Assembly (NCBI GenBank): GCA_028095005.1
Contig: CM051461.1
Location: 40,063,685-40,127,684 of the forward strand
DNA: 64,000 nucleotides
Direction: 5' to 3'
Origin: Rhynchospora pubera
Taxonomy: Eukaryota; Streptophyta; Magnoliopsida; Poales; Cyperaceae
Part shown: in pieces, positions 49,126 to 61,280 of the stretch
Layout of the letters: each line of letters begins with the position of its first letter
How positions within the stretch are numbered: the stretch's first letter is position 1
Position numbers and translations under genes: made by a program
Notes under the pieces: generated by a model
Told to the model about the DNA's origin: nothing
Databases searched by the model: none
The model's input: the letters and a program-made list of their open reading frames with translations, nothing else

Positions 49126-49368
49126 ATGTCTCTGGCCTCTTCAACAAGAGAGAATTCGTTCCCTTCTCTATGTCTCATTTTGTTCCTTGTTGCGAGCTTC
49201 TCTCTCTGCGCAGTGGCGCGTCAGGTACCCAGCCACGACCAGACTTCGCTTTCGGTTCTAGGAAAGAGACCTATACCGCTTGATCCTTCGCATCCTGATG
49301 CGACGAAGAGGTTTCACGATAGTAAGCGTCGCGTCCCCAGCTGCCCTGATCCTCTTCATAATCGGTGA
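49126..49368 (+). CDS. CLE-family signalling peptide precursor, Cys variant
   Basis: An intronless 80-codon frame. The ATG at 49126 is the first in frame after a TGA at 49105-49107. Residues 12-31 (FPSLCLILFLVASFSLCAVA) look like a secretion signal. A variable region follows, then KRFHDSKRRVPSCPDPLHNR at the very C-terminus. RRVPSCPDPLHN (68-79) fits the 12-residue CLE motif (RxVPxGPDPLHN). CLE peptides are cut from secreted precursors, often modified on prolines, and bind leucine-rich-repeat receptor kinases to control meristems, vasculature or roots. Odd point: motif position 6, nearly always Gly, is Cys. From memory, Arabidopsis CLE43 (RRIPSSPDRLHN) also lacks Gly6, so this may be a CLE43-like lineage. 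The receptor and role cannot be told. Confidence 0.8.
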   Translation: MSLASSTRENSFPSLCLILFLVASFSLCAVARQVPSHDQTSLSVLGKRPIPLDPSHPDATKRFHDSKRRVPSCPDPLHNR

Positions 49369-51120
49369 GGTTCAACTTTTGCATTAAATTCCTCGCATCA
49401 GAGTGCGATCTGGGTCCGGAGTTCAACTCCATTTTTGGATTGCATGACAGAAAGTTTGGTTATGCCTCGGCAGTGGGCACCTCTGCAATTGTTCAGAAAT
49501 TGCTGTGTACTGTTGGGAGATCTGTACCGTCCGCCTCAGATCGGGTGGTGTGAGTATTTTGTAGTTGTCATTTGCTACTCGGAAATCAGCCATTCGGATG
49601 AAAAGTTTCTGTAGTGGAGCACTGATTTATCTTTTTTTTTTTTTGGTCTTTCATGGAGCAATGTGAATATGGTTAGAAAGTAAATGTCAGGTATGGCTTT
49701 GTATGGGTAGAATCTCTTGTAAGAGCAAGATTGTTTTAGAGGAGATTCTTGTAATACAAAGCTCTATTTTTTGTTATTTTTTGTACTATTTTTTGGTTAT
49801 TTTTGTTATTGTTTTCTTATTTTTTGTACTATGATTCGATCAATGTTAGGAGGTGTATGTGAATTATGAAATAAACAAGGATCAATGTTTCAAACTTAGT
49901 TACTATTGATATACCAGAAGCTCCTTATTCTGATATGCAATTTCACTATTTTTATTCTTTTGAGCAATAAAATCATTGAGCAAAAATTCGTCAAATAAAC
50001 CAAAACAAGCCATTCAACTTTCAAGGCCGTCTCAATTTTTGTTATATATTAAAACGAGAAAAAAAAGGACTTGTATAAGGATTTTTAAACCTCTGAATAT
50101 TCATCCAAGGGTTCCACAGTTGGGTTTTTCACAAAAAAAAAACAAAAGAAAAATACTTCGCAAAATATGAAACTAAAAAAAAATACTATTTCACAAAAAT
50201 TGCAAATTGTAGTGCACCAATTACAGAACTAGTAATCAAATTTCAAACAAAAAAAAAACCATGTAATTCCAGTCAAAGCAAGTCAAAATAATGAAATATC
50301 ATGTTTTCTCCCGTACGCTTTTCATTAATTTTATGAAAAAAATAATCTTCAATTTAAATCGTAGCCAGTAGATTTCGCCTGATCGCAGGAGCTTCAGGAA
50401 ATCCATCATCAACATCAAAATTATACATTTTTCTACTAACTACGCCCAAATCCTAGTAAATCTGCCACGTCGCCAATACGTAGTATATTGTAAAAATTAT
50501 GGAACACGTTTTGTTATAGTGAATTTGAGTTACGGGATTCAAGGTGCTTTTGGAGTTCAGTGACGTCATTGTTCGATGAGTTTGGTTCATAGGCTGGACG
50601 CACCTTTCTGCAAAGAAGACAAATTCAGCTTTTTTATTAAGGCAAATCAACAAATCCGGATCTTTTGTCTCTGTCGCGGAATAGTCCACCGTACAGCCGG
50701 TGGAGGGGGCCTACTGAGAAAGTGAGAATCTTTTGGATTAACAAATTGAAGCGGGTGAATTTGGCAGGTTTGGCAGTGTTCTTTGGTGTTATTTATTGTG
50801 AAGTCTCCGATTGGTTAGATCATCTACAGTTTTTGTGGTATGGATGTTTGGTATGGTGTCTACGTACCACCAATGTGGAACTAGATACTCTTAAAGTCTA
50901 AACGTATTTAATCCGATCAATAATTGTTGTTCCATGATTAATATCAAATTGACTGGCCCGAAAAAATCTAAGTGTTAAGATTAAATCAGACGGTCCAGAT
51001 TAATAAACATGCACTGGACTTTTAAAAAAAGCGTCAGGAGGATCCGAACCCCCACCAATGTGGGTACTGTTATCTAGAACATCTACAACTCAATTGAAAA
51101 ATGTAATATAATCCTCAAAC
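49369..51120. other. 3' flank of the CLE gene and gene-free interval
   Basis: The first few hundred bases are probably 3' untranslated. Short open frames (49365-49553, 50665-50901) show no recognisable domain. Text at 50905-51000 resembles 33490-33600, suggesting a dispersed repeat. Confidence 0.35.
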
Positions 51121-51285
51121 AGTGGCGGATCTAGTAAAAACATTTAAGTGAGGCTGAGTTTATAAAAATATTGGACCAACGTAAGTTAATCATATATCTA
51201 TCTCATACAATACTAAAGATATAGTTTAAAGTCCAGAAACTTGACAACGTTAGGTGGGGCTCTAGCCAGTGGTAGATCCGTCCAT
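51121..51285. repeat. Possible transposon relic with GTGGCGGATCTAG end
   Basis: CAGTGGCGGATCTAG at the left and a worn 'ccagtggtagatccgtc' at the right. A GTGGCGGATC-type end recurs in plant DNA transposons. The repeat is direct as much as inverted, so weak. Confidence 0.25.
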
Positions 51286-52974
51286 TCCCTCAAAGCATAT
51301 CCAATATAGAAATAGAAATGAAAATGCGGTATCAAAAAATATAGAAATGAAAATGTAGGATCATGGTATCTGTTTTAAGAGCTTCTTTATATCATGTTGT
51401 TATGAATATTAACGAGGCAGTTATTTGTCTCGTCCCAAAAAAAAATATATTCAGTACAGAAAATTTACAAGTTTTAAATGAACAGTAAGAGTTTATAAAC
51501 GAGTTAAATTATTACAAGAATTATATCGTATTTTATACATACGATTAATCACTCTGATTAGTTTACACAAATTATTATTCACAATCTAAATCGCAACAAC
51601 TAATACTAATATTTTCTTCCCATTTAGTTTTTTTTATTTATCTTGAGATCTTGACGGCAGCTGTCAAGTGGAATTTTTTCATTGTGTATGCCGATTAAAT
51701 CGCAACAACTATTTAAGTTTTTAGACATGTGGTAAAAGATAATTTTTTCTAAGTATAAATGCCGCGGTTGAAAACAGAACAGAAAATTATCTCACGAATA
51801 TTTGAAAAGTTTCATTATATCTATATTTAAAAAGAAAATTTTACAAAAAAAGAAATCTTTAAACACACTTTGGCACTTCCAGTAAAAATCAACAGATTTC
51901 TGGCCAGACTATTCCGTGACTGATTCCGTATTTCCGTGGGTTGGAATTGAAAAGGTTTTCTTAAAAAACAAGTAACACAGCACAGTGAACGAATGACCGA
52001 ATGAGGAATCCAAAATTATTCCATTATCAAGACAAACAAAATTTGCCCAGACTGAAAAGTAGCAATGATCTCGTAAAATTCAGAACCGTGAATTAAAAAG
52101 GAACCACCTTTGAAGTTTGAACAGTTGAATACATGCAAATAACATATGCATGTGACATGTCAATGTAGAGAATCCCAAGTCATATACTGCCTGGCCTGAG
52201 CCTGAGCCTGAGCGCCTGAGACTGAGAGGAGGTTATGGCAGGAAAATAAACGCGGCGGAGGAGGTTTTCTTGAAGGCTGGGTCTCCATTTGTCGCCTTGC
52301 TGTTTGGACTGGAATCTCCTTCAATTTTGTTAGATATTTGTTGTGTTTTTTTATGCTTAGAGCTCCTTCTAAATTTCAACTATTTGTCTTATCTCTTCAT
52401 GAAAAAGTTGAATTGTTTGTCATTTTGTTTATGTCTTTATTGCATCAAGACACGTCTAGAGCGCCGCTGCCTCCACGTCTCTTATTTGTTTCTTCTTCCA
52501 AATTGTTTAACGTACCAAAGTTTCTGTCAGAATTAATATGGCAATGCTTTAGTAGGTGATAAATTGTAACGATGCGTTTTATACTAAGTTTGAACGCTTT
52601 ATAAGCAAAAAAAGCAAAATTTGCAGCACTAATTAACAAGAAGTTTTTGAATCGACAATTCATTGGACTTGTCAAATAATTAAGATTTTACTAGAGTTAT
52701 TTTGGGTTTTAGAAATCTGTTGATTCAATAATTATTATAGATTCTCCAAAATTGATATCTAATAAGATAAGATTTTTAATGTAAAAATCAGTTTGAGTTT
52801 TTTCGAATTGGTTATTGAAAATTCCAAAATTGAGCCCGTCAGTTCTGACTAATTTTATTTTATCTCAATAATAATTAATATTGCTGATATTATTTGATCC
52901 GTCAATAGTGACTTAGTTTATCATAACCTTAAATTAATATTGTTGTTCGTTGTTTTGGAACGTCCATGTGTTAT
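51286..52974. other. Gene-free interval
   Basis: No supported gene. A frame near 52225-52370 (AAEEVFLKAGSPFVALLFG) looks protein-like but has no in-frame start before a stop and no recognised family. Confidence 0.35.
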
Positions 52975-53286
52975 GCAGGTTGGCCCAAAAAAATTTAAAA
53001 ATAATATTAAATTAATATAATATATTAAAAATAATATCAATATAATAATATTTTTTTTAAATAATATCACAAGATCGGAATCCCGGGTTCCTATCATAGT
53101 TAAGATCGGAATCCGGAATTTCGATCTTAGCTAACTATTCATTTAAATATTATTTCTAATATTTAAAGCTAAGATTGGAATCCTGGATTCCGATCTTAGC
53201 TTTAAATATTAGAAATAATATTTAAAAATAATATTTAATTAATTTATTTAATTAAATATAAATTTAATTAATTTATTTAATACATA

Positions 53287-53669
53287 TAAAAATCATTTTG
53301 TGGCTATTACAATTTAGTTCGAGGCAAATTAGAAACACATTTGAATCATCTTTGAACTTTCGAGTCATTGTGAGAGGAATAGAGGACGTGCATGTCTATG
53401 GAGGACATCGAAACTTCATGAAATAAGAGATATTTTAGTAAGGACATGAGAAAAAGTGAGACAAAGAGCAATAAATAATGATAAACGGGTGGGTTGAACT
53501 ATACACGGGTTTACTAGTATAAAATCCGTAACCCAACCCAAAGTAACGGGTTTGTCAAAATTAGAACCCGTACCCAACCCTACATCATGCTAACTCAGTA
53601 AAAAACGGTTCGGGTCAGGTGGGTTGAATGGATTGAACGAACGGATTCACGATTTTTTTATACACCCTA
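53287..53669 (+). mobile_element. 5'-truncated hAT-like relic inside the MULE
   Basis: Co-linear with about 47630-48003: 'atcattttgtggctattaca', 'aatagaggacgtgcatg', 'gataaacgggtgggttgaa', ending 'tacaccctac'. The left part, including the 5' end, is missing. Confidence 0.8.
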
Positions 53670-53675
53670 CATGCG

Positions 53676-53965
53676 TGAGAAGGGCCGGAGATTTCACGCA
53701 TGATAATCTAACGGCTGAAGTTATTGCCAACTGTATCAGAAATGCAGTAAAGAGAGATGTCGGTATTTCCTTACCGGACGTGAAATCTCTATTGGAGAAA
53801 GAATACCCGAATGTGGTGCCCACTTATAACAAGATTTGGCATGGGCGAGAGAGAGAGCAATCGAACATCTTTTCAGATGGTGGGAAGATTCGTACAACAA
53901 ACTCCCGAGTTTTTTATTGGCTATACAGATGACGACACCCGAGACGCAGATCCAATGGTTGTTTA
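53676..53965 (+). pseudogene. Mutator-type transposase fragment, frameshifted
   Basis: The reading RRAGDFTHDNLTAEVIANCI, then DVGISLPDVKSLLEKEYPN and PTYNKIWHGRER matches the pattern upstream of the catalytic domain of plant MULE transposases. After a GA-repeat near 53850 the frame jumps: the continuation HLFRWWEDSYNKLPSFLLAI is in another frame, consistent with a 2-bp slippage. It stops soon after. The DDE catalytic core and zinc finger are absent. Confidence 0.8.
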
Positions 53966-54659
53966 AAAATTTATAATTTTAATGTAAATTAATTAAAAAT
54001 GTATAACTTAATTATTTATTTTTTAATTAAATAAAATAATTATTTATATTTTAATTAAATTTATATTTAATTAAATAAATAAATTAAATTTATATTTAAT
54101 TAAATAAATAAATTAAATTTATTTCTACGAATTCCGATCTTAGCTTTAAATATTAGAAATAATATTTAAATGAGTAGTTAGCTAAGATCGGAATCCAGAA
54201 TTCCGTAATTGCGGTCGAAATCCCAGATTCCGATCTTGTGATACTATTTAAAAATATTATTATATTAATATTATTTTTTATATATTATATTAATTTAATA
54301 CTTTTTCGGCAGGTTGGCAGGTTGCTTTAAACCAAGGTGTAAAATTCATATCCCATATGCACGCACGCGTTCTATATACTGGGCTTGGGCCTAGTGAAGT
54401 AGTACCATAGAGTTTGATATTTAGGTGTGTTTGGCAACATCCGTAAATTAGAAGTTCACGAACTAGGCTAGTTCGCAAGAATTAAACAATCCACGAACAG
54501 CCGTAGTTTGTGAATTTATTTCTAGTTTCTAGTTCTCCAATTTTCATGAACTAATTTTGTTCGTGGGCCTGTTCATGGGTTTTTGTTCTTTCTCTTGTTC
54601 ATCCTTTGTCCGTGAAGCATCCAAAGTTCCAAACACACACTTGTTGGGTGATGGATTTA

Positions 54660-54807
54660 GGCTACGTTTGGATGGGTGCAAGAATAAGAAAATAGGTTCT
54701 TTTTACTCCCAAATTTATTATAAACAATCTAAACTCTTCACAAAGTTATACATTTTCCAATACTTTTTTCCTTATTCCTCCTATTCCCACAACATCCAAA
54801 TAGAGCC
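54660..54807. mobile_element. MITE, GTTTGGAT family (copy k)
   Basis: GGCTACGTTTGGAT at the left, ATCCAAATAGAGCC at the right (mismatches), TTA duplicated on both sides (54657-54659, 54808-54810). Core 'ttcacaaagttatacatttt'. Confidence 0.75.
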
Positions 54808-54810
54808 TTA

Positions 54811-56871
54811 ATTAATTTATTTCAGCCCATGCAATAAAAGCATTTAAGATATATTTTGGGCAAAGTCCTTTAGATTCGGATCATTTACAGCCCCTTGGGC
54901 CTTGGAGGACTAAGTTGGGAAGCACCGAAGCACAAAATTGTAATTGGAAGAAGCTCCGAAAGAATAATCATATTTGTCGAATCCTGGAAATGTAAAATGC
55001 ACCCAGGAGAAATATATTGTAATTAATGTGTGATTTCATTTCTAGTTCCGAGGACTACTTGCGGCGTGTACAATTTTATTTTGAAACTTCATATTCATTC
55101 AAGCCACATGGAAATTACACTTGCATTGTTCTGAATTTACGGTACGTACTTCCTAATATTGATGCCATAATATCTGAAAGTACTATAATATATCATTTAG
55201 CACAGAATTGCCTAGTCATAGCAAGTTATCTTAATTATGTTATTTTAGTACCAACTTTCCAAGCAATAATATTAATTTGTTCATGGTATTTAATGACAAT
55301 GTTTTTTTCTCAGTATTGAACTCCTAAGTCCTAACCACTGAAATTTCGTGTTTCTTAGAAAACGTATAGATTATGATGTATTTCCCATTTTACAAGAAAC
55401 TCATTTAATATAAGGACCTTTTTACTTGTGTCGCTGGGATTTAATCGACAACATAACATATTAATATTAAAATATAATATTATACTATTATAGTAGGCGC
55501 TATAATGTGGGGAATCTTGCAAAGATGGCCCTTTGTGACTCACTACACCATCACAAAAAAGGACAAGGCATACAGAAAACATATTACGTAGAACTTATTA
55601 AGCTGTATATCAAGAGCTTACAAAATTAATGGCCAAAATTTGATATCGTTATTCTAAAAAATATAAAATGCTTTCATAATGATGTCAATATCTTACAAAA
55701 TAAAATAAAACACGTCTGCACGGTTCAAAAACTATACTTTTCGAAAGAACTAAAAAGTTGACAACATTTTTGACATCGATAACATAGGATTGGATCTCTC
55801 CTCAAAATAACTTAACTTTGATAATCACTTCTAATTAATTATTCTTGTAAAAAAAATAGATTCGAAAGAAAAGGTAAACTTGGATATCTAATAAATAGAT
55901 AGATTTTGTTTGGTAAAACTAGGTTGACGATTCCGTCTCATGATCTCTGCATATTTCCAAGCTGCCTGGAAATCATAAACTAGGGGCTACACACCGATTT
56001 CAGAAAATTTTAAACGAGTTGCATTTTTTTTAAAATATTGTAATGTCAAGTAGATAAAGGACGCGAGCCGTCCATCTTTAATTTATTTCATTCTTTTGCC
56101 TTGATAGAGTTACCAAATATTCTCCTTCCACTATAAAACAGAGTTTACTTTTTACGTATGACCTAGCTATTTATTCTAGCTATATTCATTCATTCCTAGT
56201 TTATTTTGGTAGAATAAATTGCTCAATTGTGATTTTTATCCGGAAATATTAATCTTTATTAGGTTTTGTAATTGTTCCGTTTTCAAAAAAAAATGAAGGT
56301 GTATTAATTATTAAAATGCTATTTCTTCGACATAAAATGGCAATCAGGACATTAGAAAAGATACCAACAACACAAATGATAATTATGATCTAGCTTTATA
56401 ATGTTCTCAATATAAATAATTAAAGCAATTTTGGTCGTAAAACGTATAAGAAATGATAAAGAAGTCGATGAAGCTGTTGCGGTAATCAGATGTTAACATG
56501 TATACATGAAACTTATTATTGTTTCTCATATTTCTTTAATTCAGTTAATCCATGCTTCAGTCAATTACGTGGAATATAAAATGCTTTAAAACATATTTCA
56601 GTATATATAAATATAACGAATACTATATACGTTGCTTATTCAAAAAATTTCATTTTTCTTATTGTACTGTATATGAATTATCATTGACTTATTATAACAA
56701 ATAGCAATATATAATATATACATACGGACTATTGGCAGCCAATTTATTTCGTATTTAAATATTTGCATGTTAAATAATTTAGGAAGATTCCCAGAGAAAC
56801 CGGGGACGGTAGCTGGAAAAGAAAAGAAAATTCAAGGTCAAAACCAAATTAACCCAAAAAAAAAAATCTAA
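54811..56871. other. Gene-free AT-rich interval
   Basis: Nothing recognised on either strand. Short open frames look random. Confidence 0.35.
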
Positions 56872-56963
56872 GGGGCTGTTTGGATTTTTCAAGGAATTTG
56901 GGGAATTTCATCTTCCTACCATAAATTTATTATAAACAATCAAAATTCTTCACAAAGTTACAC
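56872..56963. mobile_element. MITE, GTTTGGAT family (copy l), cut by a retrotransposon
   Basis: It starts GGGGCTGTTTGGAT and runs to the family core 'cttcacaaagttacac', where it stops abruptly at an LTR start (TGATATC at 56964). The other half should lie beyond the retrotransposon, outside the window. Confidence 0.75.
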
Positions 56964-59383
56964 TGATATCTCATATTTATACTAATATTTTGGCCAGACT
57001 TTACATCGAAATTGTGACTAAAACCGTGATATTATCTTGTTTTTCTGTTTGTTTGGCAAGATTGGATACTGCCGTGGAATTTGACTTGTCTTGTAGGAAT
57101 TTGGTGAATCACGCATAATCATTGCATAAAATGGTAGATTTAAGAGAATCAAATGGCTAAATGGAAGCAATAGCATTGTAGAGCTCATTGTAAGCTTTCC
57201 GTCGATCTTTGAATCACCTCAATCGGAGCCCGGATGAAGAAATTATGCTCAAAATACTGTTGGTGCGCAATGCTGGCACAAGAATTCGGACCGAATTAGC
57301 ATCAATTCAGACCGAATTGCGTCACAGAAAATTACAGAGAAGCTAATTCGGACCGAATTGTCTGGAATTCGGTCCGAATTGCTATACACGGAAATGTTTC
57401 TGGCTGCGTCCTGAAGGCGTTTTCTCCATTAGGAAGGCTATTTTTCCGCCCAAAATGAAGGCAAATCACGTCCCAGCTGTCCAGGAGAGGGGAGAGGAGT
57501 AGGGGTGCAAGAAAAGCCCGTAGCTCGTAGCTCGCTCGTGTTCGACTCGAAAGAAACTCGCTAACAGCCCGTTCGTTAACAACTCGAGCTATTAACGAGA
57601 CGAGCTACGTAGCTCGCGAGTTATACAGACGAGTTCGAACAGCACCTAACTCGTCCGTTAGTAACTCGATACATTAACGAGTTACGCTATCCATACGATG
57701 AAAGTGCAAACTAATCCTATCCGTCTGTTACTCCCTTTATAATAAGTAAACTCTCAGAGAAACCCTACCGTCCCAAGTCCCCAACTCCATTTTCCCATTT
57801 CCTAAATCTTCTCGAGTCCTTGAAATCATCGACAGGCGAAGGCGAGTGGCGACAGACGACAGTGGCGAGGCGACAACTCTCTTCTCCTCTCCCCCCTGAG
57901 TCCGCCAGTAGCCACTCCCTCCTCAGCCCTTACTCCTTACTCCTCGATCTCCAACACTCGTCTCCCCAGTCCCCACTCTCTCAAGTCTTATAATCGAGCT
58001 GGCTTGAACTCGTGGAGCTAGCTCGTTGCTTAACGAGACGAGGTCAAGCTGACTTGACTAACTCGAGACCCTTTATCGAGACGAGTCAGCTCGTTCGATA
58101 ATTTGACGAGACGAGGTCGAGAAGGAGGTAAATCGTTCGTAACTCGGCTCGTGAACAGCCCTAGAGAGGAGTAATATAAGCATATTCCATCTTTGGAAGG
58201 GCTATCTTTCATTCCATTTTCCACCTTTCTCTCTTCAGCAGATCTGGATCTGGTTTGGGGACAATTATTCTCCTCTTTTGCGACTTGGACAGAGGTGGGA
58301 GGCCGGATTAAAGCTGTTCCTTGCTGCTACAACGAGTTCCGAAGGTCTCAAGGTGTTCTCTAGTGCGACGGCAACAGTGGACAACCTTAGAAACTTGGCT
58401 ATTTGTTGTATCGAACCAATTCTTTCTCTATTTTCTGGATTTATGGCTTGTTTAAACTTATATACTGTTATTTGCATGATTTCTCTTAGTATGTTAGGCT
58501 AAAACTTGTTGCTTTAGGGAATGATGTAGCTTAGATATAGGTTTTGCTTGGTTTACTTGTTTTGTTGATGGACGAAGTTAATTACCCTTGGGATTTTTAT
58601 TGAAATTGCTTGTGTTTGGACCTGTTATTACTTGTATCGCTCGACTTTTGTATGCGCGCAATTGTTGGGAACATCTTTACATTATATTAATCGAGTCCTG
58701 TACAAGTATTTCGAGGTAGGTCAAAGGCGAAAGTCGACCAATTAATAACAAAAAATGAACGTTTCTAGTTAGGCGAAAATCTAACTAGATACCTCGTAGA
58801 AAACCATTGGTAAACTCGAGTAAGTCCACCGAACAACGAAAGTTGGGGGTGCAATACACTCGATGAAGGTTATTCAACACTAGATCCCATTCCAAATACC
58901 GTACCCAATAGGCGAAAACGGAGGGTTAGGGAGTTAGGTTTGGCTAGATGGACCTTTAGCTTGAATAAATCAACAAAAGAGTAAACCACAGCATTTACAC
59001 AGTGGAATTCGGTCCGGAATTCGGACCGAATTAGTAAGGCTGAATACGACAGTGCTAAGTTTTGCGACCCTGTGGCCAGATCTAAGTGAAATCGAACCCT
59101 AAGGCACCTTTATTATCATATCTTAATCCGTTAGAAAACTCCAAAAATATTTATTTCAATTGTTTTGCATATTCTTGTTACTTGCAATTGCATTCCTTTA
59201 TTTTAATTTAATTTGTTCTATTTGTGACTTCAATTCTCTTCTCAATTTTTATCGTCTAGATTTAACGAAATAATAAGAATAATATTCATATCCATCTCTG
59301 TGGGTTCGACACCTTTACTCTACTACAAGCGACTAGTCGAGTACAAGGTTTATTTGTTTGACCTTGGTTCACACCCTCGATCA
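56964..59383 (+). mobile_element. 5' LTR of a Ty3/gypsy (Tat/Athila-like) retrotransposon
   Basis: Termini TGAT...ATCA, followed after three bases by a tRNA-Asp primer site. The LTR carries repeated AATTCGG(A/T)CCGAATT palindromes (57283, 57345, 57366, 59006, 59018). A hAT element (57500-58163) is inserted. Without it the LTR is about 1.75 kb. Confidence 0.75.
57500..58163. mobile_element. hAT element with 8-bp target duplication, nested in the LTR
   Basis: Ends TAGGGGTGCAAG and GTGAACAGCCCTA. Flanked by a perfect 8-bp duplication GAGAGGAG (57492-57499 and 58164-58171). Subterminal 'gtagctcg', 'aactcg' and 'acgagacgag' words in both senses are a hAT trait. The CT-rich centre (57770-57990) may be an old leader. 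No transposase. Confidence 0.87.
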
Positions 59384-59386
59384 AAA

Positions 59387-59404
59387 TGGCGCCGTTGCCG
59401 GGGA
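59387..59404 (+). other. Retrotransposon primer binding site, tRNA-Asp
   Basis: TGGCGCCGTTGCCGGGGA is complementary to the 3' end of plant tRNA-Asp including CCA. Ty3 elements of the Tat/Athila group often use this site. It marks the start of minus-strand synthesis, directly after the LTR. Confidence 0.88.
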
Positions 59405-59511
59405 TGGCGTTATGATATTATTTCTTATTAAAGTAATTAGAGACTAGACTCATTCTTTTATTCTTTTGACTCATTCGGTACATTTGTTGTTGCATCTCTT
59501 GTGTGTAGGTT

Positions 59512-61274
59512 TGTTAGAGTTATGTCCTAGAAGTCAATAATTTAATGACTTAATTATTAGTTTATGTTTTGGATGAGATTTTATCATCTGTTCCTAGGTT
59601 TATTATTGACAGATCATTCAGGTTGAGGATCTGAATTGTAGATCTCTGTTGATCATTCTTTAGAATGACAATAATAAATCTAAACGGTCCATAATCTTGA
59701 TAATTAACAAGGAACATTAATTATCATAAAAGATTAGTATGCAAGTTAAGTGATGATTAAGTTCTACTAATCATAGGTAAAGAGTTACCAACTTAGTTGC
59801 ATATGTGTATGTTATGGAACATAGCACAGGACTTGACCCATCGAAATAAACATATGGATTGTGTTATGTGTCATTGTTTATTTCGTTGTGATTTTGGTTC
59901 TAAGTTTGAGATGTTTATCTTTTCCACATGAGGATAGGTTCAATAAATACTGTCTACCGCTGATTCCCGATAAGGGCTGCTATACGGACTTTATTTATGT
60001 TCTCTTGAATTGTGCGGGGAAAAGTTAATCATCAAGAAAACCGTATGTCCCTCGTTAATTCACTTAGTGAGTGACGATATCTGTTTGGGCCCCTTGATGG
60101 AGATAGATTGTTTGCATGCAACTTTATACAATTATCTCTAGATCAAGAAACGTATAATCTGCAAGAATGACACATTCCTATCTTGGATTATACGATGATA
60201 TCGTGCGACATAAGAATCAAAATAGAGAAACATATTTATTCTCTTATGCAGGATTGAAATATTGTAGCAGTACACTATTTATGCGAATTGGGAGTCATAA
60301 CGTGTTGCTAGATACCGCTTATGATTATTGGAATTAAATAACGATTTAATTCCATGGCCAACATAGCATAAATCCTCAAAGGGTCACACAAATAGGACAT
60401 TAATCACACAGTGCATTATTTATTTATTCACAGCAGTAGGTTCTGTGGAAATATGATAAGATTGATTAATTAATTATATACCGTTACGAACCGTTATAAT
60501 TAATTAAGTCAATGGATCATATAGAAATAAATTAATGCATTAACTAATCCTAAAATAATTATTAATGAGTTAATAATTAATTTAGTTCAACACTTATCAA
60601 TATAAATGGTTATATTGATTAATTGGGCCGTTATTTAAATAGCAAATATATAGCCCAATTAAAGAGCAAAGTTGAGGGACCTTAATTATATGAATTAATG
60701 GTCCAAATGAAGGGGTTTAATGGCCCATAAAGGCCCATTTCGTGGCAGCCATTTATGGTGGTAGGTTGGATGGCATAGTTGTAATTATGCAAGAGGTCAA
60801 TTAGGTTTTGTGCTCTATATAAGGACCACTTATGAGAGCCTCCACCTACACTTTTCTCTCTCCTCTCTTCCTCCCATTCTAGGCCGCCACCTTCCTCTTC
60901 TCTCCCTCTCTTTTGCTCATGTGTTGAGCTATTTTCTCTCCACTAAATCAAGGTTGTTGATTGATGCAAGAGAGAAAACAATAGGGATTAGGCTTGTTCT
61001 TTGGGTATGCTAGCACGTACCTTGTAGAACGTGATTAATCCTCCTTGGTGGACTCGAGGGCGGTTACGAGACGTGGTGGAGACGGTGGAGAAGGCACGCC
61101 ATCGATTCCCATGCCTTGGTCGAGCCCCGCGAATACGATTTCGCGGGAGGTATCGATTTCCCCTTTTTCTCGTGTGTTTGAATAGCTTGTGTACTAGATC
61201 TTGTGTGTGCTATGTTTGCTTGGTTAATTAATTGGTAATTAGCATAAAAATGAAAATTAGCACACTTTCTAACA
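59512..61274 (+). mobile_element. Solo Copia-type LTR with 5-bp target duplication
   Basis: Termini TGTTAGAGTTATG...TTTCTAACA, 1763 bp, flanked by AGGTT on both sides (59507-59511, 61275-61279). A CTATATAAGG TATA box near 60815 and a CT-rich leader are visible. Inserted between the primer site and gag of the Ty3 element. Near-identical in its first ~1 kb to the inverse LTR at 61770-63533; the last part differs more. Confidence 0.9.
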
Positions 61275-61280
61275 AGGTTA

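Larger units (their letters stand above)
52984..54308 (+). mobile_element. Mutator-like element (MULE) with transposase remnant
   Basis: Flanked by a perfect 9-bp duplication GCAGGTTGG (52975-52983 and 54309-54317). Inverted arms of about 200 bp: 'attaaattaatataatatat', 'atcacaagatcggaatc' and 'cgatcttagctaact' recur inverted at 54130-54300. The body holds a hAT 3' relic (53287-53669) joined to part of a MULE transposase (53676-53965). Deleted and inactive. Confidence 0.87.

Noticed and set aside
50665..50901. 78-residue plus-strand open frame
   Set aside because: No signal peptide, domain or splice partner recognised, and the base composition is like its surroundings.
52225..52536. Protein-like frame with AAEEVFLKAGSPFVALLFG
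   Set aside because: No in-frame start upstream before a stop, no family recognised, and the second half is low-complexity Leu/Phe.
59387..59404. tRNA-Asp gene fragment
   Set aside because: Only the 18 bases complementary to the tRNA 3' end are present, right after an LTR end. It is a primer binding site.
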